Shown here one piece after another: positions 15,748-24,076 of a stretch of 64,000 nucleotides of DNA. The number at the start of each line of letters is the position of its first letter. The stretch's first letter is position 1. The stretch is from assembly GCF_002831565.1 (NCBI RefSeq), contig NZ_CP025096.1:5507013-5571012 (forward strand). The letters are read 5' to 3'. Source of the stretch: Spirosoma pollinicola (GTDB taxonomy: Bacteria > Bacteroidota > Bacteroidia > Cytophagales > Spirosomataceae). A program made the translations under genes and the position numbers. The notes under the pieces are model-generated. The model was not told the origin of the DNA, did not search any database, and worked only from the letters and a program-made list of their open reading frames with translations.

Positions 15748-16710
15748 ATGACAAAAACAACCATGACCACTTCAACAAATAAACCAACCACAACTACTGT
15801 CGACGCTGTGATGAGCGGCCTGATGCGCCGGTACAGCGAACGCGTTCCCGATGTACATAAAGTACTGGACTCTATGGTTAAGGAAGGGATTATCCAGTCT
15901 CCGGGCGACGTGGAGAATGATCACATTGCCTTCCGAACGATGGGTGTACCGAATCTGGGAATAGCCTCGTTCGAGAAAATTTTTATGCATTATGGCTACG
16001 AACGGCGCGACGAATTTAACTTCGTCGGCAAGAAATTAACGGCTTACTGGTACAGCCCGCCCGGCGTGGATTCGCCCCGCGTGGACTCGCCCCGGCCTGA
16101 TCTTCCCCGCATTTTCGTTAGTGAACTGCGCGTGCATGAATTGTCGGAGGAAGCGCAACGAATTATTCACAAATACACCGACACTGTAAAAAGTGACCCC
16201 GTCGATTCGCTGAACCTGGACGATGCCGAAGCCGTTGACCAGTTCCTGCACCAGCCGCTTTGGGAAACGCCCACCCTGGTCGACTACCAAACATTACTGG
16301 CCGAAAGTGAATATGCGGCCTGGGTGATCTACAACCGCTATTACCTGAATCATTTTACCATCAGCGTGCATAATCTGAAAGCGGGTTATAACACCATCGA
16401 TGCGTTCGTTGCCTTTCTTGAAGAACAGGGACTGAAACTCAATTCGGCGGGGGGCACTATTAAAGTAAGCCCGGATGGCGACCTGCGGCAAGCCTCTACC
16501 GTTGCCCAGATGATCGACGCCGAATTCGCAAATGGCGACATTTTCCGCATTGCGGGCTCCTACGTCGAATTTGCCGAACGGCGTATACTGCCGCCATTCA
16601 GGGACTTACCTGCTGACCAGATCACCCGCCAGCACCGACGCGAAGGGTTCGAAACCGGCAACGCCGACAAGATTTTTGAAAGTACGTTTACGACCCAAAC
16701 GGGTAGATAG
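15748..16710 (+). CDS. DUF1338 protein, 2-oxoadipate dioxygenase/decarboxylase-like
   Basis: About 320 residues from the ATG at 15748 (15763 is also possible). DUF1338 members such as HglS are iron enzymes that turn 2-oxoadipate into 2-hydroxyglutarate in lysine breakdown. Likely iron ligands are His in NDHIAFRTMG, His in NHFTISVHNL and Glu in GSYVEFAERR near the end. An internal repeat, VDSPRVDSPRPDLPR, lies in a loop about one third along. The frame is continuous with the thioesterase C-terminal half upstream, so a natural fusion is possible. The Thr-rich stretch after the start looks like a linker. Confidence 0.75.
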   Translation: MTKTTMTTSTNKPTTTTVDAVMSGLMRRYSERVPDVHKVLDSMVKEGIIQSPGDVENDHIAFRTMGVPNLGIASFEKIFMHYGYERRDEFNFVGKKLTAYWYSPPGVDSPRVDSPRPDLPRIFVSELRVHELSEEAQRIIHKYTDTVKSDPVDSLNLDDAEAVDQFLHQPLWETPTLVDYQTLLAESEYAAWVIYNRYYLNHFTISVHNLKAGYNTIDAFVAFLEEQGLKLNSAGGTIKVSPDGDLRQASTVAQMIDAEFANGDIFRIAGSYVEFAERRILPPFRDLPADQITRQHRREGFETGNADKIFESTFTTQTGR

Positions 16711-16780
16711 TTTACCGTATTCGGTTTACGATTTATGGTACGTCTGCTAACCATAAACCATAAATCGAATACCTTTTAAC
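16709..16780. repeat. Inverted repeat of CGATTTATGGT words
   Basis: CGATTTATGGT (about 16729-16739) is answered by ACCATAAATCG a little downstream, with an extra ACCATAAACC in between and a TTCGGTTTACG word. This is one of several spacers in the window rich in AAACCGTAAA/TTTACGGTTT-like words. Confidence 0.55.
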
Positions 16781-16791
16781 TCTTTCGCTCC

Positions 16792-17628
16792 ATGAGTTTA
16801 AAATCTACCTTTTTACTTGCCGGGCTGCTGGTCTGTAGCCTGATTTCGCTGGGACAGAAACCTGCGCCGGTAGGGCTGCAACTGTATAGTTTCCGCAACC
16901 AGTTTGCGAAGGATGTGCCGGGAACGCTGGCCAAAGTGAAAGAGATGGGCTTTCGGGAAGCAGAAATTGCCGGAACCTATGGCCTGAGTCTGGATGATTT
17001 TCGTAAACTTCTTGATCAGAACGGCATTAAAGCCATTAGCACAGGGGCAAGCTTTGAGGATTTGGATAATAACGTACCGAAAATCCTGACAGAAGCGAGA
17101 GCACTAGGCGTTAAGTATGTCGTGTGCACCTGGATTCCTCATGGAGGAGATGCGTTTACTATTTACGATGCCGACCGGGCCATCGACGTGTTCAACACGG
17201 CTGGGAGACTATTAGCCCAGAATGGCATTACGCTCTGTTACCATAATCATGGGTACGAATTTCAAACCTACAAAGACGGTACTTTTTTTGACTACATGGC
17301 AGAGAATCTTGACCCTAAATCGGTTAGTTTCGAGATGGATGTGTTTTGGGTGAAAGCGCCCGGTTATGACCCGGTTGCACTGTTGCAGAAATATCACAAA
17401 CGGTTTCTGCTGATGCACCTGAAAGACCGTAAACCCGGCACGCCCGATAGCAACAACGGGCACTCCGACGTGGAGTCGAATGTAATTCTGGGGCAGGGCG
17501 ATGTAGGTATTGCCGCGATTATGAAACAGGCTAAAAAGTCGGGTGTGAAACACTTCTTTATTGAAGATGAATCGTCGCGCTCGATGGAACAAATGGCTCC
17601 AAGCCTAGCCTTTTTATCGGGTTTGTAA
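16792..17628 (+). CDS. Secreted sugar phosphate isomerase/epimerase-like TIM-barrel protein
   Basis: 278 residues. A signal peptide (MSLKSTFLLAGLLVCSLISLGQ) directs it to the periplasm, although the family is named for cytoplasmic enzymes. The xylose isomerase-like barrel is seen in VGLQLYSFRNQF, MGFREAEIAGTYG, CYHNHGYEF (metal-region His), SFEMDVFWVKAPG and LMHLKDRK. The C-terminal FIEDESS supplies another acidic ligand. Exported members of this kind are common in Bacteroidota sugar loci and may act on 3-keto or other modified sugars. The substrate is unknown. Confidence 0.8.
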   Translation: MSLKSTFLLAGLLVCSLISLGQKPAPVGLQLYSFRNQFAKDVPGTLAKVKEMGFREAEIAGTYGLSLDDFRKLLDQNGIKAISTGASFEDLDNNVPKILTEARALGVKYVVCTWIPHGGDAFTIYDADRAIDVFNTAGRLLAQNGITLCYHNHGYEFQTYKDGTFFDYMAENLDPKSVSFEMDVFWVKAPGYDPVALLQKYHKRFLLMHLKDRKPGTPDSNNGHSDVESNVILGQGDVGIAAIMKQAKKSGVKHFFIEDESSRSMEQMAPSLAFLSGL

Positions 17629-17685
17629 CAGGCGTTTAAACGCAAACGGCGCAAAGAGCGCCATTCTTTTCACTGCGTAAAGTCT

Positions 17686-18129
17686 CTATTTCTTTTGTCC
17701 GGCGTAGACTTCCCGGTAAGTAATACCCTGGTCGGTGTAGGAGTAATCAATGGTGAACGTTTTCCCGTCCGTAGAACCTATTTTATTGGCCCCGTAGTAA
17801 ATGTCGTACGGGGATGTGGTCCCCTTCAGTTTCAATTGACCAAACGTGTCGTTAAAATCACTAAACCCTGTCTGTTTGATGGTATAGGTTGTATATACGA
17901 CCGTTGCCGAATCCCGCCGGACCGTAATTGCACCTGATACGGCCGCTGCTCCAGTAATAGGAAGCGCAAGATTATAGATACTAACGCCCGCCGAATCATA
18001 CCGCAGCGTGCTCATTTCATAGGTCCCGGCCACTTGGGTAGCTGGATCGCTTGGAGCAATGTCATTTTTTTTGCTACAAGCGGCAATAATTACTGTAATA
18101 AGGACAAGCAGGGCGTATCGTATTTTCAT
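17686..18129 (-). CDS. Small lipoprotein, unknown function
   Basis: 147 residues. The lipobox is clear: MKIRYALLVLITVIIAACSKK, with Cys18 as the lipidation site. The body has alternating beta-strand patterns: GTYEMSTLRYDSAG, GAITVRRDSATVVYTTYTI, then FGQLKLKGTTSPYDIYYG and FTIDYSYTDQGITYREVY. No family name is assigned; it resembles other small DUF-type lipoproteins of the phylum. Confidence 0.7.
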   Translation of the reverse strand: MKIRYALLVLITVIIAACSKKNDIAPSDPATQVAGTYEMSTLRYDSAGVSIYNLALPITGAAAVSGAITVRRDSATVVYTTYTIKQTGFSDFNDTFGQLKLKGTTSPYDIYYGANKIGSTDGKTFTIDYSYTDQGITYREVYAGQKK

Positions 18130-18194
18130 CGCTAATTACCTTTTTTAGTATATACGCTATTTTACAACCTTTGGTGGCGTCAAACAAAAACTAT

Positions 18195-19280
18195 TTAAGA
18201 AACGGCTTTACAAATGGCTAAGATCTGATCGGTTACTCGCTTAATATCCTCCAGCTCATGAAAAGCACTAATCACAATACGAGTATTGGCCCGGTGGGCA
18301 GCGGTTGGATAAGCAAATGAGTAAATTAATATACTGTGCTGTAGCAAGTCTGCATACAATTCATCGTGTTCTGTGAAGAAAACCGGGTAGCCCTCAGCAT
18401 GTTGAAAAAGCCCGGTGGGCAGCAACAGTTCTTCGGCCAGTTGTATGTTCCGTTGCAGTCGCTCGTAACCTTCGGCATACAAGTTATCGGCCTGTAAGTA
18501 AGCGTCCAGGCAGGCGGGGACCATCGGCGAGCAAGCCCCAAAAAAGGCCGTCTGACGTATCGTTTTTATCGTGTCGGCATCGCCAAAAACCATTCCTCCC
18601 GGCAGGCCCATTCCCTTGGCCAGCGAGCCGGTCCCTAACAGGCATATTGGCCCACCAGCCCGGCTCGGATTTCGCGGAATCTGCGGCCAGATACCACGTC
18701 CATTATTGAGTACACCCAACCCATGCGAATCATCGACAACCAGCGTAATGGGCCGGTTGTCGGGTAGGTTGTTGACCCACTCGAAATTGTAATAGTCTGA
18801 ACAAACCGCATCGAGTGAGTTGGTTAGAATAGCCACCGGGCCGGGCGGCAGAGCGTTTACAAGATCGGGGAGTTGGTCTATCCAGTCGGCAAAGGACAGT
18901 TGGGGTATAGTAACCGTGGGTGCATGCCAAAGTGCCGGATGGGCATGAGGAGCATACAGGAAACTGGCAGTCTGACTCCGCAGCCAGTTTATGATCACCT
19001 GCCCGGCCATCATCCCCGACGAGAGCGTCAGGGCGGCTTCGGCTCCCGTTCGGGCGGCCAGTTTCGCTTCGGCTTCTTCGTAGACGCCAATGCGTACATT
19101 ACCATTTCGGGAGCTGCCAAAAACAGTGCCGTAGCGGTACATACTCTCGGTCATTAACCGATGAAAAGTTGGGTGCTGGGGTATGCCCAAATAAGCCGTA
19201 CCACTAAAAAAAAGATACTCTTGACCGTTGTGAGCTATCGTTCGGTTGGGCAGTTGATCTATGTGAAAAATCTCACTCAT
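18195..19280 (-). CDS. PLP-dependent aminotransferase-fold enzyme, 8-amino-7-oxononanoate synthase-like
   Basis: 361 residues of the alpha-oxoamine synthase type. YLFFSGTAYLGIPQHP opens the fold. LTLSSGMMAGQVIINWL is the cofactor pocket start, VVDDSHGLGVLNNGRG holds the Asp and His that contact PLP (about 182-197), and GTGSLAKGMGLPGG contains the Schiff-base Lys (about 230). The C-terminal AHRANTRIVISAFHE carries the substrate-binding Arg. It is shorter and more diverged than true BioF, and its start codon overlaps the stop of the dipeptide epimerase gene by four bases. That pairing suggests work on an amino acid released from peptides, but this is inferred. Confidence 0.75.
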   Translation of the reverse strand: MSEIFHIDQLPNRTIAHNGQEYLFFSGTAYLGIPQHPTFHRLMTESMYRYGTVFGSSRNGNVRIGVYEEAEAKLAARTGAEAALTLSSGMMAGQVIINWLRSQTASFLYAPHAHPALWHAPTVTIPQLSFADWIDQLPDLVNALPPGPVAILTNSLDAVCSDYYNFEWVNNLPDNRPITLVVDDSHGLGVLNNGRGIWPQIPRNPSRAGGPICLLGTGSLAKGMGLPGGMVFGDADTIKTIRQTAFFGACSPMVPACLDAYLQADNLYAEGYERLQRNIQLAEELLLPTGLFQHAEGYPVFFTEHDELYADLLQHSILIYSFAYPTAAHRANTRIVISAFHELEDIKRVTDQILAICKAVS

Positions 19281-20299
19281 TCGCTTGTCAATAAATTCAC
19301 CCCTGTGCCATTTTCAGTGGCGTAAACGACTTTGCCATAGTCAAATGTAACGCCCGTGGCGGGGTCGTTGGCAATAAGCATCGCCCCATCCAGATCGGCA
19401 TAATCGAGCAGTGGAAGCAGTTGCGCTATGGCCGAAATACCCACACTCGACTCGGTCATGCAGCCAACCATAACCTGTAAACCCAGTTCGCGCGCACGAC
19501 TGATCATACGCCGGGCGGGTGTCAGCCCTCCACATTTGGTAAGCTTGATATTAACGCCGTGAAAGTAGCCTGCGCACCGGTCAACATCGCTTTCAACAAT
19601 GCAACTCTCATCGGCAATGATGGGCAAGGCACTCCGTTCATAGACATTTTTTGCCCCATCCCAATCATCGGCGGGGAGTGGCTGCTCAATAAATTCAACA
19701 CCTAATTGCTTCAATACCTCCGATTTCCGGATGGTATCGGCGGCTGTCCAGCCGCAGTTGGCATCGACCCGAAACACCGCATCGGAATATTCCCGAAGGC
19801 TGCTCACGAGCCTTATATCCATATCGGGCCGCCCTAATTTTATTTTGTAGAGCGGCCAGGGGCGTTCCTGCATTTTCTCAACCATCCGTTGGGGCGTGTC
19901 GAGCCCAATCGTATAATCTGTAATCGGGCTATTGGCCGGGTTCAGGTTCCAGAGTTTATAGAGCGGTTGGTGCTGCCGTTTGGCCCATAAATCCCATGCC
20001 GCCTGATCGAGCGCACAGAGGGCAAATGGGTTTTGGGCCAGAAAAGGCTGCATATCGGCCCAGAAGGTTTCCGGGTCTGTGAGGGAGGACGTTTCGACAC
20101 GATTGCGAATCGCTTCGAGCGCGGCCACCATGCCGTCAATGGTAATGCCATAATAGCGGGTGGCCGTGGCCTCGCCAAACCCGCTGTACTGGCCATCGCG
20201 CAGTTCCACGATTAGTGTTGGCTGCACGTCGCGGCTATCATGCGCAATAGTAAAGGTGTGATTCAGGCGCAGATCCACCCGATGAAAGAGCAATTGCAT
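19277..20299 (-). CDS. Dipeptide epimerase, enolase superfamily
   Basis: 340 residues. It fits the L-Ala-D/L-Glu epimerase group, which converts murein dipeptides for recycling. The catalytic lysine motif YKIKLG (about 150-155), the metal ligands VDANCG (about 175), EQPL (about 205) and ADESC (about 230), and the second lysine in NIKLTKCGG (about 253) are all present in the standard order. GCMTESSVG near 280 is the usual substrate loop. It is the first gene of a two-gene operon, with the PLP enzyme overlapping by ATGA. Confidence 0.85.
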   Translation of the reverse strand: MQLLFHRVDLRLNHTFTIAHDSRDVQPTLIVELRDGQYSGFGEATATRYYGITIDGMVAALEAIRNRVETSSLTDPETFWADMQPFLAQNPFALCALDQAAWDLWAKRQHQPLYKLWNLNPANSPITDYTIGLDTPQRMVEKMQERPWPLYKIKLGRPDMDIRLVSSLREYSDAVFRVDANCGWTAADTIRKSEVLKQLGVEFIEQPLPADDWDGAKNVYERSALPIIADESCIVESDVDRCAGYFHGVNIKLTKCGGLTPARRMISRARELGLQVMVGCMTESSVGISAIAQLLPLLDYADLDGAMLIANDPATGVTFDYGKVVYATENGTGVNLLTSE

Positions 20300-20327
20300 T
20301 CGGTAAAGATAGAAAAAAGGGAGGCCC

Positions 20328-20978
20328 TTACAATTCCACTAAACCGTGTCGCATCGCTTCCAGCACCATGCCTACGCGCGTTTTGACGTTCATTTTCTGG
20401 AAAACAACTTCGCGATAGCCATCTACGGTACGCGGACTAACGAACATTTTTTCGGCTATTTCACTATAAGTCAATTCACTACACGCGATTTTCAAAAATT
20501 CAAGTTCGCGACTATTCAGGTTAAAGGGTAAATTATGGCCATTTTCGGCAGGAGCGTTCAGGTTCCGAATGAGCTGTGTTGTCAGGAAATCGGAATAATA
20601 AAAACCCTTGATCATGATCTCATCCAGCGCCCGTCGAAATTCTGTTGGGCGGCACCCTTTAAGCAGGTACCCTCTGGCCCCATTTCGTATCATCTTGACT
20701 ATGTGCTCTTCGCGATCATCCATCGACAGGGCCAGCACTTTTATGGCCGGATATAACTGCCGAAGGCAAAGAGCGGTCTCAAACCCGTCCATTTCCGGCA
20801 TGCTCACGTCCAGCAAAACAATGTCAGGAAGTTGGTTCGCAAGAGCCAGTTGATCGAGTAAATCGCGGCCATTTTCGGCCACGAGCAACACATCATACTC
20901 CTCAAACTTGCGGATCATATCAGACAAAGCTGCCGCTACTAAATGGTGATCATCAGCAATGGCTATTGATACGGGCAT
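20328..20978 (-). CDS. NarL/FixJ-type response regulator
   Basis: 216 residues. The receiver domain has the acidic pair IADDHH (residues 7-12), phospho-acceptor Asp57 in IVLLDVSMPEMDG, and Lys near 106 in GYLLKGCRP. The C-terminal LuxR-type helix-turn-helix is seen in NSRELEFLKIACSELTYSEI, with SPRTVDGYREVVFQKMNVKT next. It is expected to bind DNA after phosphorylation by the kinase gene upstream, 187 bases away on the same strand. The gene could be read from its own promoter in that gap. Confidence 0.9.
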   Translation of the reverse strand: MPVSIAIADDHHLVAAALSDMIRKFEEYDVLLVAENGRDLLDQLALANQLPDIVLLDVSMPEMDGFETALCLRQLYPAIKVLALSMDDREEHIVKMIRNGARGYLLKGCRPTEFRRALDEIMIKGFYYSDFLTTQLIRNLNAPAENGHNLPFNLNSRELEFLKIACSELTYSEIAEKMFVSPRTVDGYREVVFQKMNVKTRVGMVLEAMRHGLVEL

Positions 20979-21165
20979 AGGATTGGTAACGTAGATGTAA
21001 ATTGCTAGCTGAAAAATAGAAAGCTAAACCTAACCACACAATACCCTATTAAACTATTTTAACCTAAAAAGAATCAATTCTATCTCTTTAGTATACTATA
21101 AATATACATTAGTACTAATAAAAAATTACAATGTTGATATAACCACGATTGACTATCGTTGCAAA

Positions 21166-21966
21166 CTATTGGCTGCGAGGCATTCGGATGTCAACGCGGG
21201 TGCCCGCTCCGGGTTGGCTGGTAATCACACAGGTTCCCCCGAGCAGCGTGGCCCTTCGGTAGAGATTAGTCAAGCCAGATCCTGCTTCATCAAGTTGCCG
21301 GGCAGTGGCTTTCTGAACACTAAAACCCCGGCCATCATCGCTGATTGTCAGGATAAAACTATCGGATTTAAAGTCGGCCAAAACGTGTAAATTCTTGGCC
21401 TGAGCATGTTTAAGGGCATTATTAAGTGACTCTTGCGTCATTCGGAGCAGGACGATTTCTACCTGTTCTCCCAGTATATAGGGTTCTCCTAGAGTACTTA
21501 ATTCGGCCTGTATCCGGCCAGTTCGTTGAATCCGCTCCAGTTCGAGTGTTAGGCTGGGCAATAGACCAAACCGACGAACGGTATCGTGGTCGAGTGTTTT
21601 GGATAGTGTACGAACGTCAGCAATAACCGTTCGGACCAGATCCCGGGTTTGCAGAACAGCCGCCTGCTGGGTAGGTTCAGCGACCTCATCTTCAAGGGCG
21701 TTCAGGCGCATAACCACTACGGTGAGCAGTTGCCCAACGTTATCGTGCAGGTCATTGGCAACCTGCTGAAGCGTCTGATTCTGAATCTCGATCTGTGACT
21801 GGAGAAGTTCGCGCTGGTAGAGGTTCTTCATCTGCTCTTTGTCTTGCAGATAGCGCATATACTGGCGTTGATGCATCAAAACGAAAGCAATGGGTGCCAA
21901 CGTGATGAGCAACAAAAATACCGTAGCAATACTAACGAGTTCTATCTCTCCGGTAAGGTTTTGCAT
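21166..21966 (-). CDS. Histidine kinase, NarL partner type (HisKA_3)
   Basis: About 266 residues from the ATG at 21966 (an earlier ATG at 21993 adds nine). One membrane helix (SIATVFLLLITLAPIAFVLM) is followed by a coiled-coil linker and the phospho-site region VANDLHDNVGQLLTVVV, with His at about residue 74. The ATPase part includes MTQESLNNALKHAQA (N-box), ISDDGRGF and GSGLTNLYRRATLLGG. It lacks its own sensor domain, so the membrane protein whose gene overlaps its start may supply the input. It forms an operon with a peptide gene, membrane protein and response regulator. Confidence 0.9.
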   Translation of the reverse strand: MQNLTGEIELVSIATVFLLLITLAPIAFVLMHQRQYMRYLQDKEQMKNLYQRELLQSQIEIQNQTLQQVANDLHDNVGQLLTVVVMRLNALEDEVAEPTQQAAVLQTRDLVRTVIADVRTLSKTLDHDTVRRFGLLPSLTLELERIQRTGRIQAELSTLGEPYILGEQVEIVLLRMTQESLNNALKHAQAKNLHVLADFKSDSFILTISDDGRGFSVQKATARQLDEAGSGLTNLYRRATLLGGTCVITSQPGAGTRVDIRMPRSQ

Positions 21967-22589
21967 CGCATACCAATAAAAAAGTAAACGCACATCACCA
22001 GAAAAACGGCATTATGGATTTTCCATACGATACCGATGTTGACCAAATTACGGCTTACCAACGTATTGTAGGTTAGGAAGATAAAGAAGTTGCTGGCGTA
22101 ATACGTGAAGATACCGTTGACGTACCAAAAATCCCTAACCTTTAAAATATTTTCCCTGGGCTGGCCAGATAATTGTTGCCCATAATAGGACAAGCAGCCA
22201 AGGGTGATTAATGAACTAACGGCTCCAAACGGCACACTGGTAAAAGTACCTACTGTACTCGATACCTGTAAGGTATACATTAAGTTTAGTTGATACAGGC
22301 TAACAAGGCCCATGATGAGCCGCTTCAGTACTGGCGAGGCATAAAGCCGGGCGAAATACAGCGATAAAATGAAATAAGACCAGGAAAAATTGAGGGAGTA
22401 AGCAAATAGATTATCCCTTTCTAGCTCATTCAGGAGATTGGCATAGCCGTTAAAAAAAAACTGACAGCATAAATAACAGACAATATAATCCCTCCCCGGT
22501 CGACGCATCGTGGAAACGGCCATGATGAGCAACAGCAGAGGAGGGACTGTATCGAAATAATCAATGGCTTTTGCAACGAATGGCCACAT
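21942..22589 (-). CDS. Polytopic membrane protein in two-component operon
   Basis: 215 residues with about six or seven hydrophobic segments, for example VPPLLLLIMAV, DYIVCYLCCQFFFNG, WSYFILSLYFARLY, VSSLITLGCLSYYG, FTYYASNFFIFLTY and NAVFLVMCVYFFIG. No known family is recognised. Its 3' end overlaps the kinase start by about 25 bases, and a 71-residue peptide gene ends 40 bases upstream. The position suggests a sensor or signal receptor that works with the kinase. This is inference from gene order. Confidence 0.7.
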   Translation of the reverse strand: MWPFVAKAIDYFDTVPPLLLLIMAVSTMRRPGRDYIVCYLCCQFFFNGYANLLNELERDNLFAYSLNFSWSYFILSLYFARLYASPVLKRLIMGLVSLYQLNLMYTLQVSSTVGTFTSVPFGAVSSLITLGCLSYYGQQLSGQPRENILKVRDFWYVNGIFTYYASNFFIFLTYNTLVSRNLVNIGIVWKIHNAVFLVMCVYFFIGMRCKTLPER

Positions 22590-22629
22590 TAGAGTAAATC
22601 AGCTATTTGATACGTGGACAACATGCCGG

Positions 22630-22845
22630 TCAACCACAACCGGGAGGGCGAGGGCAACCGTTAATTTCCGAGCCGCCCTTTTCGCTAACATCGCCCGTTT
22701 TTTGACAACGGGCAATAACCGTTGCCGGAAAAATACTGTCTTTGCCCATGCTAAAAGCCAGTTGGACAAGTACCTCATCCTGATCATCCGGAGATTCGTC
22801 AATCAACGCCTTCAGTCTTACTTTATTGAATACAAATTCTAACAT
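22630..22845 (-). CDS. Small peptide gene with C-terminal Cys-Pro-rich motif
   Basis: 71 residues. The N-terminal half is acidic and helical (KVRLKALIDESPDDQDEVLV), followed by a linker and the ending INGCPRPPGCG. Cysteines are at 47, 64 and 70. The layout of a leader-like half and a short Cys/Pro-rich tail is that of a peptide precursor. It heads an operon with a membrane protein, histidine kinase and response regulator on the same strand (gap 40 bases). A signalling-peptide or modified-peptide role is inference; no modifying enzyme, protease or exporter is next to it. Confidence 0.55.
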   Translation of the reverse strand: MLEFVFNKVRLKALIDESPDDQDEVLVQLAFSMGKDSIFPATVIARCQKTGDVSEKGGSEINGCPRPPGCG

Positions 22846-23284
22846 AGCAGTGAGGTTTAAAAAAGTTAAGGCAATAGTTTCAGGAAGCTAACAAGGTCGG
22901 GTAGGAATTAAAAATAAAATTGATGCGATTTAGTCAAAGTTTTACAGCTAGTCCATTGATTATCAATTATTAAAACCAATTTAAACAAGTATTCTCAGAA
23001 TAAATACGGGAATTTTCCCGTATCCGTTACCGTAATTCTCCCCCCTTATAATGGGCAATTCTCCCCTATCCTTTTAGTCCTACATCTATCATCTTTGTAG
23101 AGTTATTTCTATCTACATCCACCCACATCACCTTCCTGATAATACAGACCGCCGGGTATTTACCCGGCGGTCTGTCTGTGTTAAGCCCTATTTGTAGCGC
23201 TAGAAAGCTGAGGCAACGTCGATCTAACTGGTGATCTTCGTGCAGAAGACAATGACTGAGTCGTAGAAGTAGCGATTGAACTGT
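22846..23284. other. Divergent spacer before purQ
   Basis: About 440 bases, AT-rich close to the peptide gene. A perfect palindrome lies at 23144-23175. No gene was seen. Confidence 0.5.
23144..23175. repeat. 15-bp palindrome with GGGTATTTACCC core
   Basis: ACAGACCGCCGGGTA (23144-23158) pairs fully with 23161-23175 across a two-base loop. Its core GGGTATTTACCC is the same as in the palindrome at 52157-52186. It sits between divergent genes, so gene-end termination is unlikely. Confidence 0.75.
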
Positions 23285-23292
23285 TATCTTTG
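23285..23292 (+). promoter_or_regulatory. Putative -7 box of purQ promoter
   Basis: TATCTTTG fits TAnnTTTG and is 32 bases before the purQ ATG. No good -33 TTTG is seen at the normal distance, so this is a moderate call. No purine riboswitch could be recognised. Confidence 0.5.
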
Positions 23293-23323
23293 TGAATTAC
23301 TTCGATTTAGCAATTCTCCCGCT

Positions 23324-24010
23324 ATGAAATTTGGCGTTGTTGTATTTCCCGGCTCTAACTGCGATCAGGACGCAGTAGACGCCCTGGAACTGATGGACCA
23401 GGAGGTCGTAAAACTCTGGCATAAAGATCATGATCTGCAAGGCTGCGATTTTATTATCCTGCCCGGCGGCTTCTCCTACGGTGACTACCTGCGCACTGGT
23501 GCTGTAGCTCGCTTTTCGCCAATCATGAATGAGGTGATTGCCCATGCTAACCGGGGCGGCTACCTAATGGGTATTTGCAATGGTTTCCAGATTCTGGCCG
23601 AAGCACGTCTGGTTCCGGGGGTTCTGCTACAGAATAGTAGTCAGAAATATGTTTGTAAAAATATCTACCTGAAACCCGAATCGACCGACGCTTTGCTGAC
23701 GGCTGGTTTAGATAAGCCAGCCTATAAAATCCCCATTGCTCATGGCGACGGGCGGTATTTTGCCGATGCTGATACGTTGAAAGCTTTGAACGACAATAAC
23801 CAGGTATTGTTCCGCTACTGCGACGAGACTGGAGCTGCTACCGAAGCGGCCAACGCAAATGGTAGTCTGGAAAATATTGCGGGCGTAGCCAATAAAAACA
23901 AAAACGTTTTTGGTATGATGCCCCACCCCGAGCGGGCTGCCGACTCTGCTCTTGGCAATACCGACGGACGGTTAATTCTGCAACAACTTCTAAAAACGGT
24001 GTTGGTATAA
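23324..24010 (+). CDS. purQ: Phosphoribosylformylglycinamidine synthase, glutaminase subunit
   Basis: 228 residues, normal length. It supplies ammonia from glutamine for purine synthesis step four, acting with the PurL synthetase and PurS. The start MKFGVVVFPGSNCDQDAV is the family start, so the ATG at 23324 is used. The class I amidotransferase triad is visible: Cys in GICNGFQIL (about 86) and His-Glu in MMPHPERAAD (about 200-205). The purL and purS genes are not in the window. Confidence 0.95.
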   Translation: MKFGVVVFPGSNCDQDAVDALELMDQEVVKLWHKDHDLQGCDFIILPGGFSYGDYLRTGAVARFSPIMNEVIAHANRGGYLMGICNGFQILAEARLVPGVLLQNSSQKYVCKNIYLKPESTDALLTAGLDKPAYKIPIAHGDGRYFADADTLKALNDNNQVLFRYCDETGAATEAANANGSLENIAGVANKNKNVFGMMPHPERAADSALGNTDGRLILQQLLKTVLV

Positions 24011-24014
24011 CAGT

Positions 24015-24068
24015 ATCAGGAGTGAGAAGTGCTGACGCGCCGAATGGCTTCTACTCCTCACTCCTGAT
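24015..24068. repeat. Inverted repeat between purQ and the oxidoreductase
   Basis: ATCAGGAGTGAG (24015-24026) is exactly complementary to CTCACTCCTGAT (24057-24068), and TTCTACTCCT just before the right arm adds an imperfect part. It lies between convergent genes and could stop both transcripts. Confidence 0.65.
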
Positions 24069-24076
24069 TCTATCAC

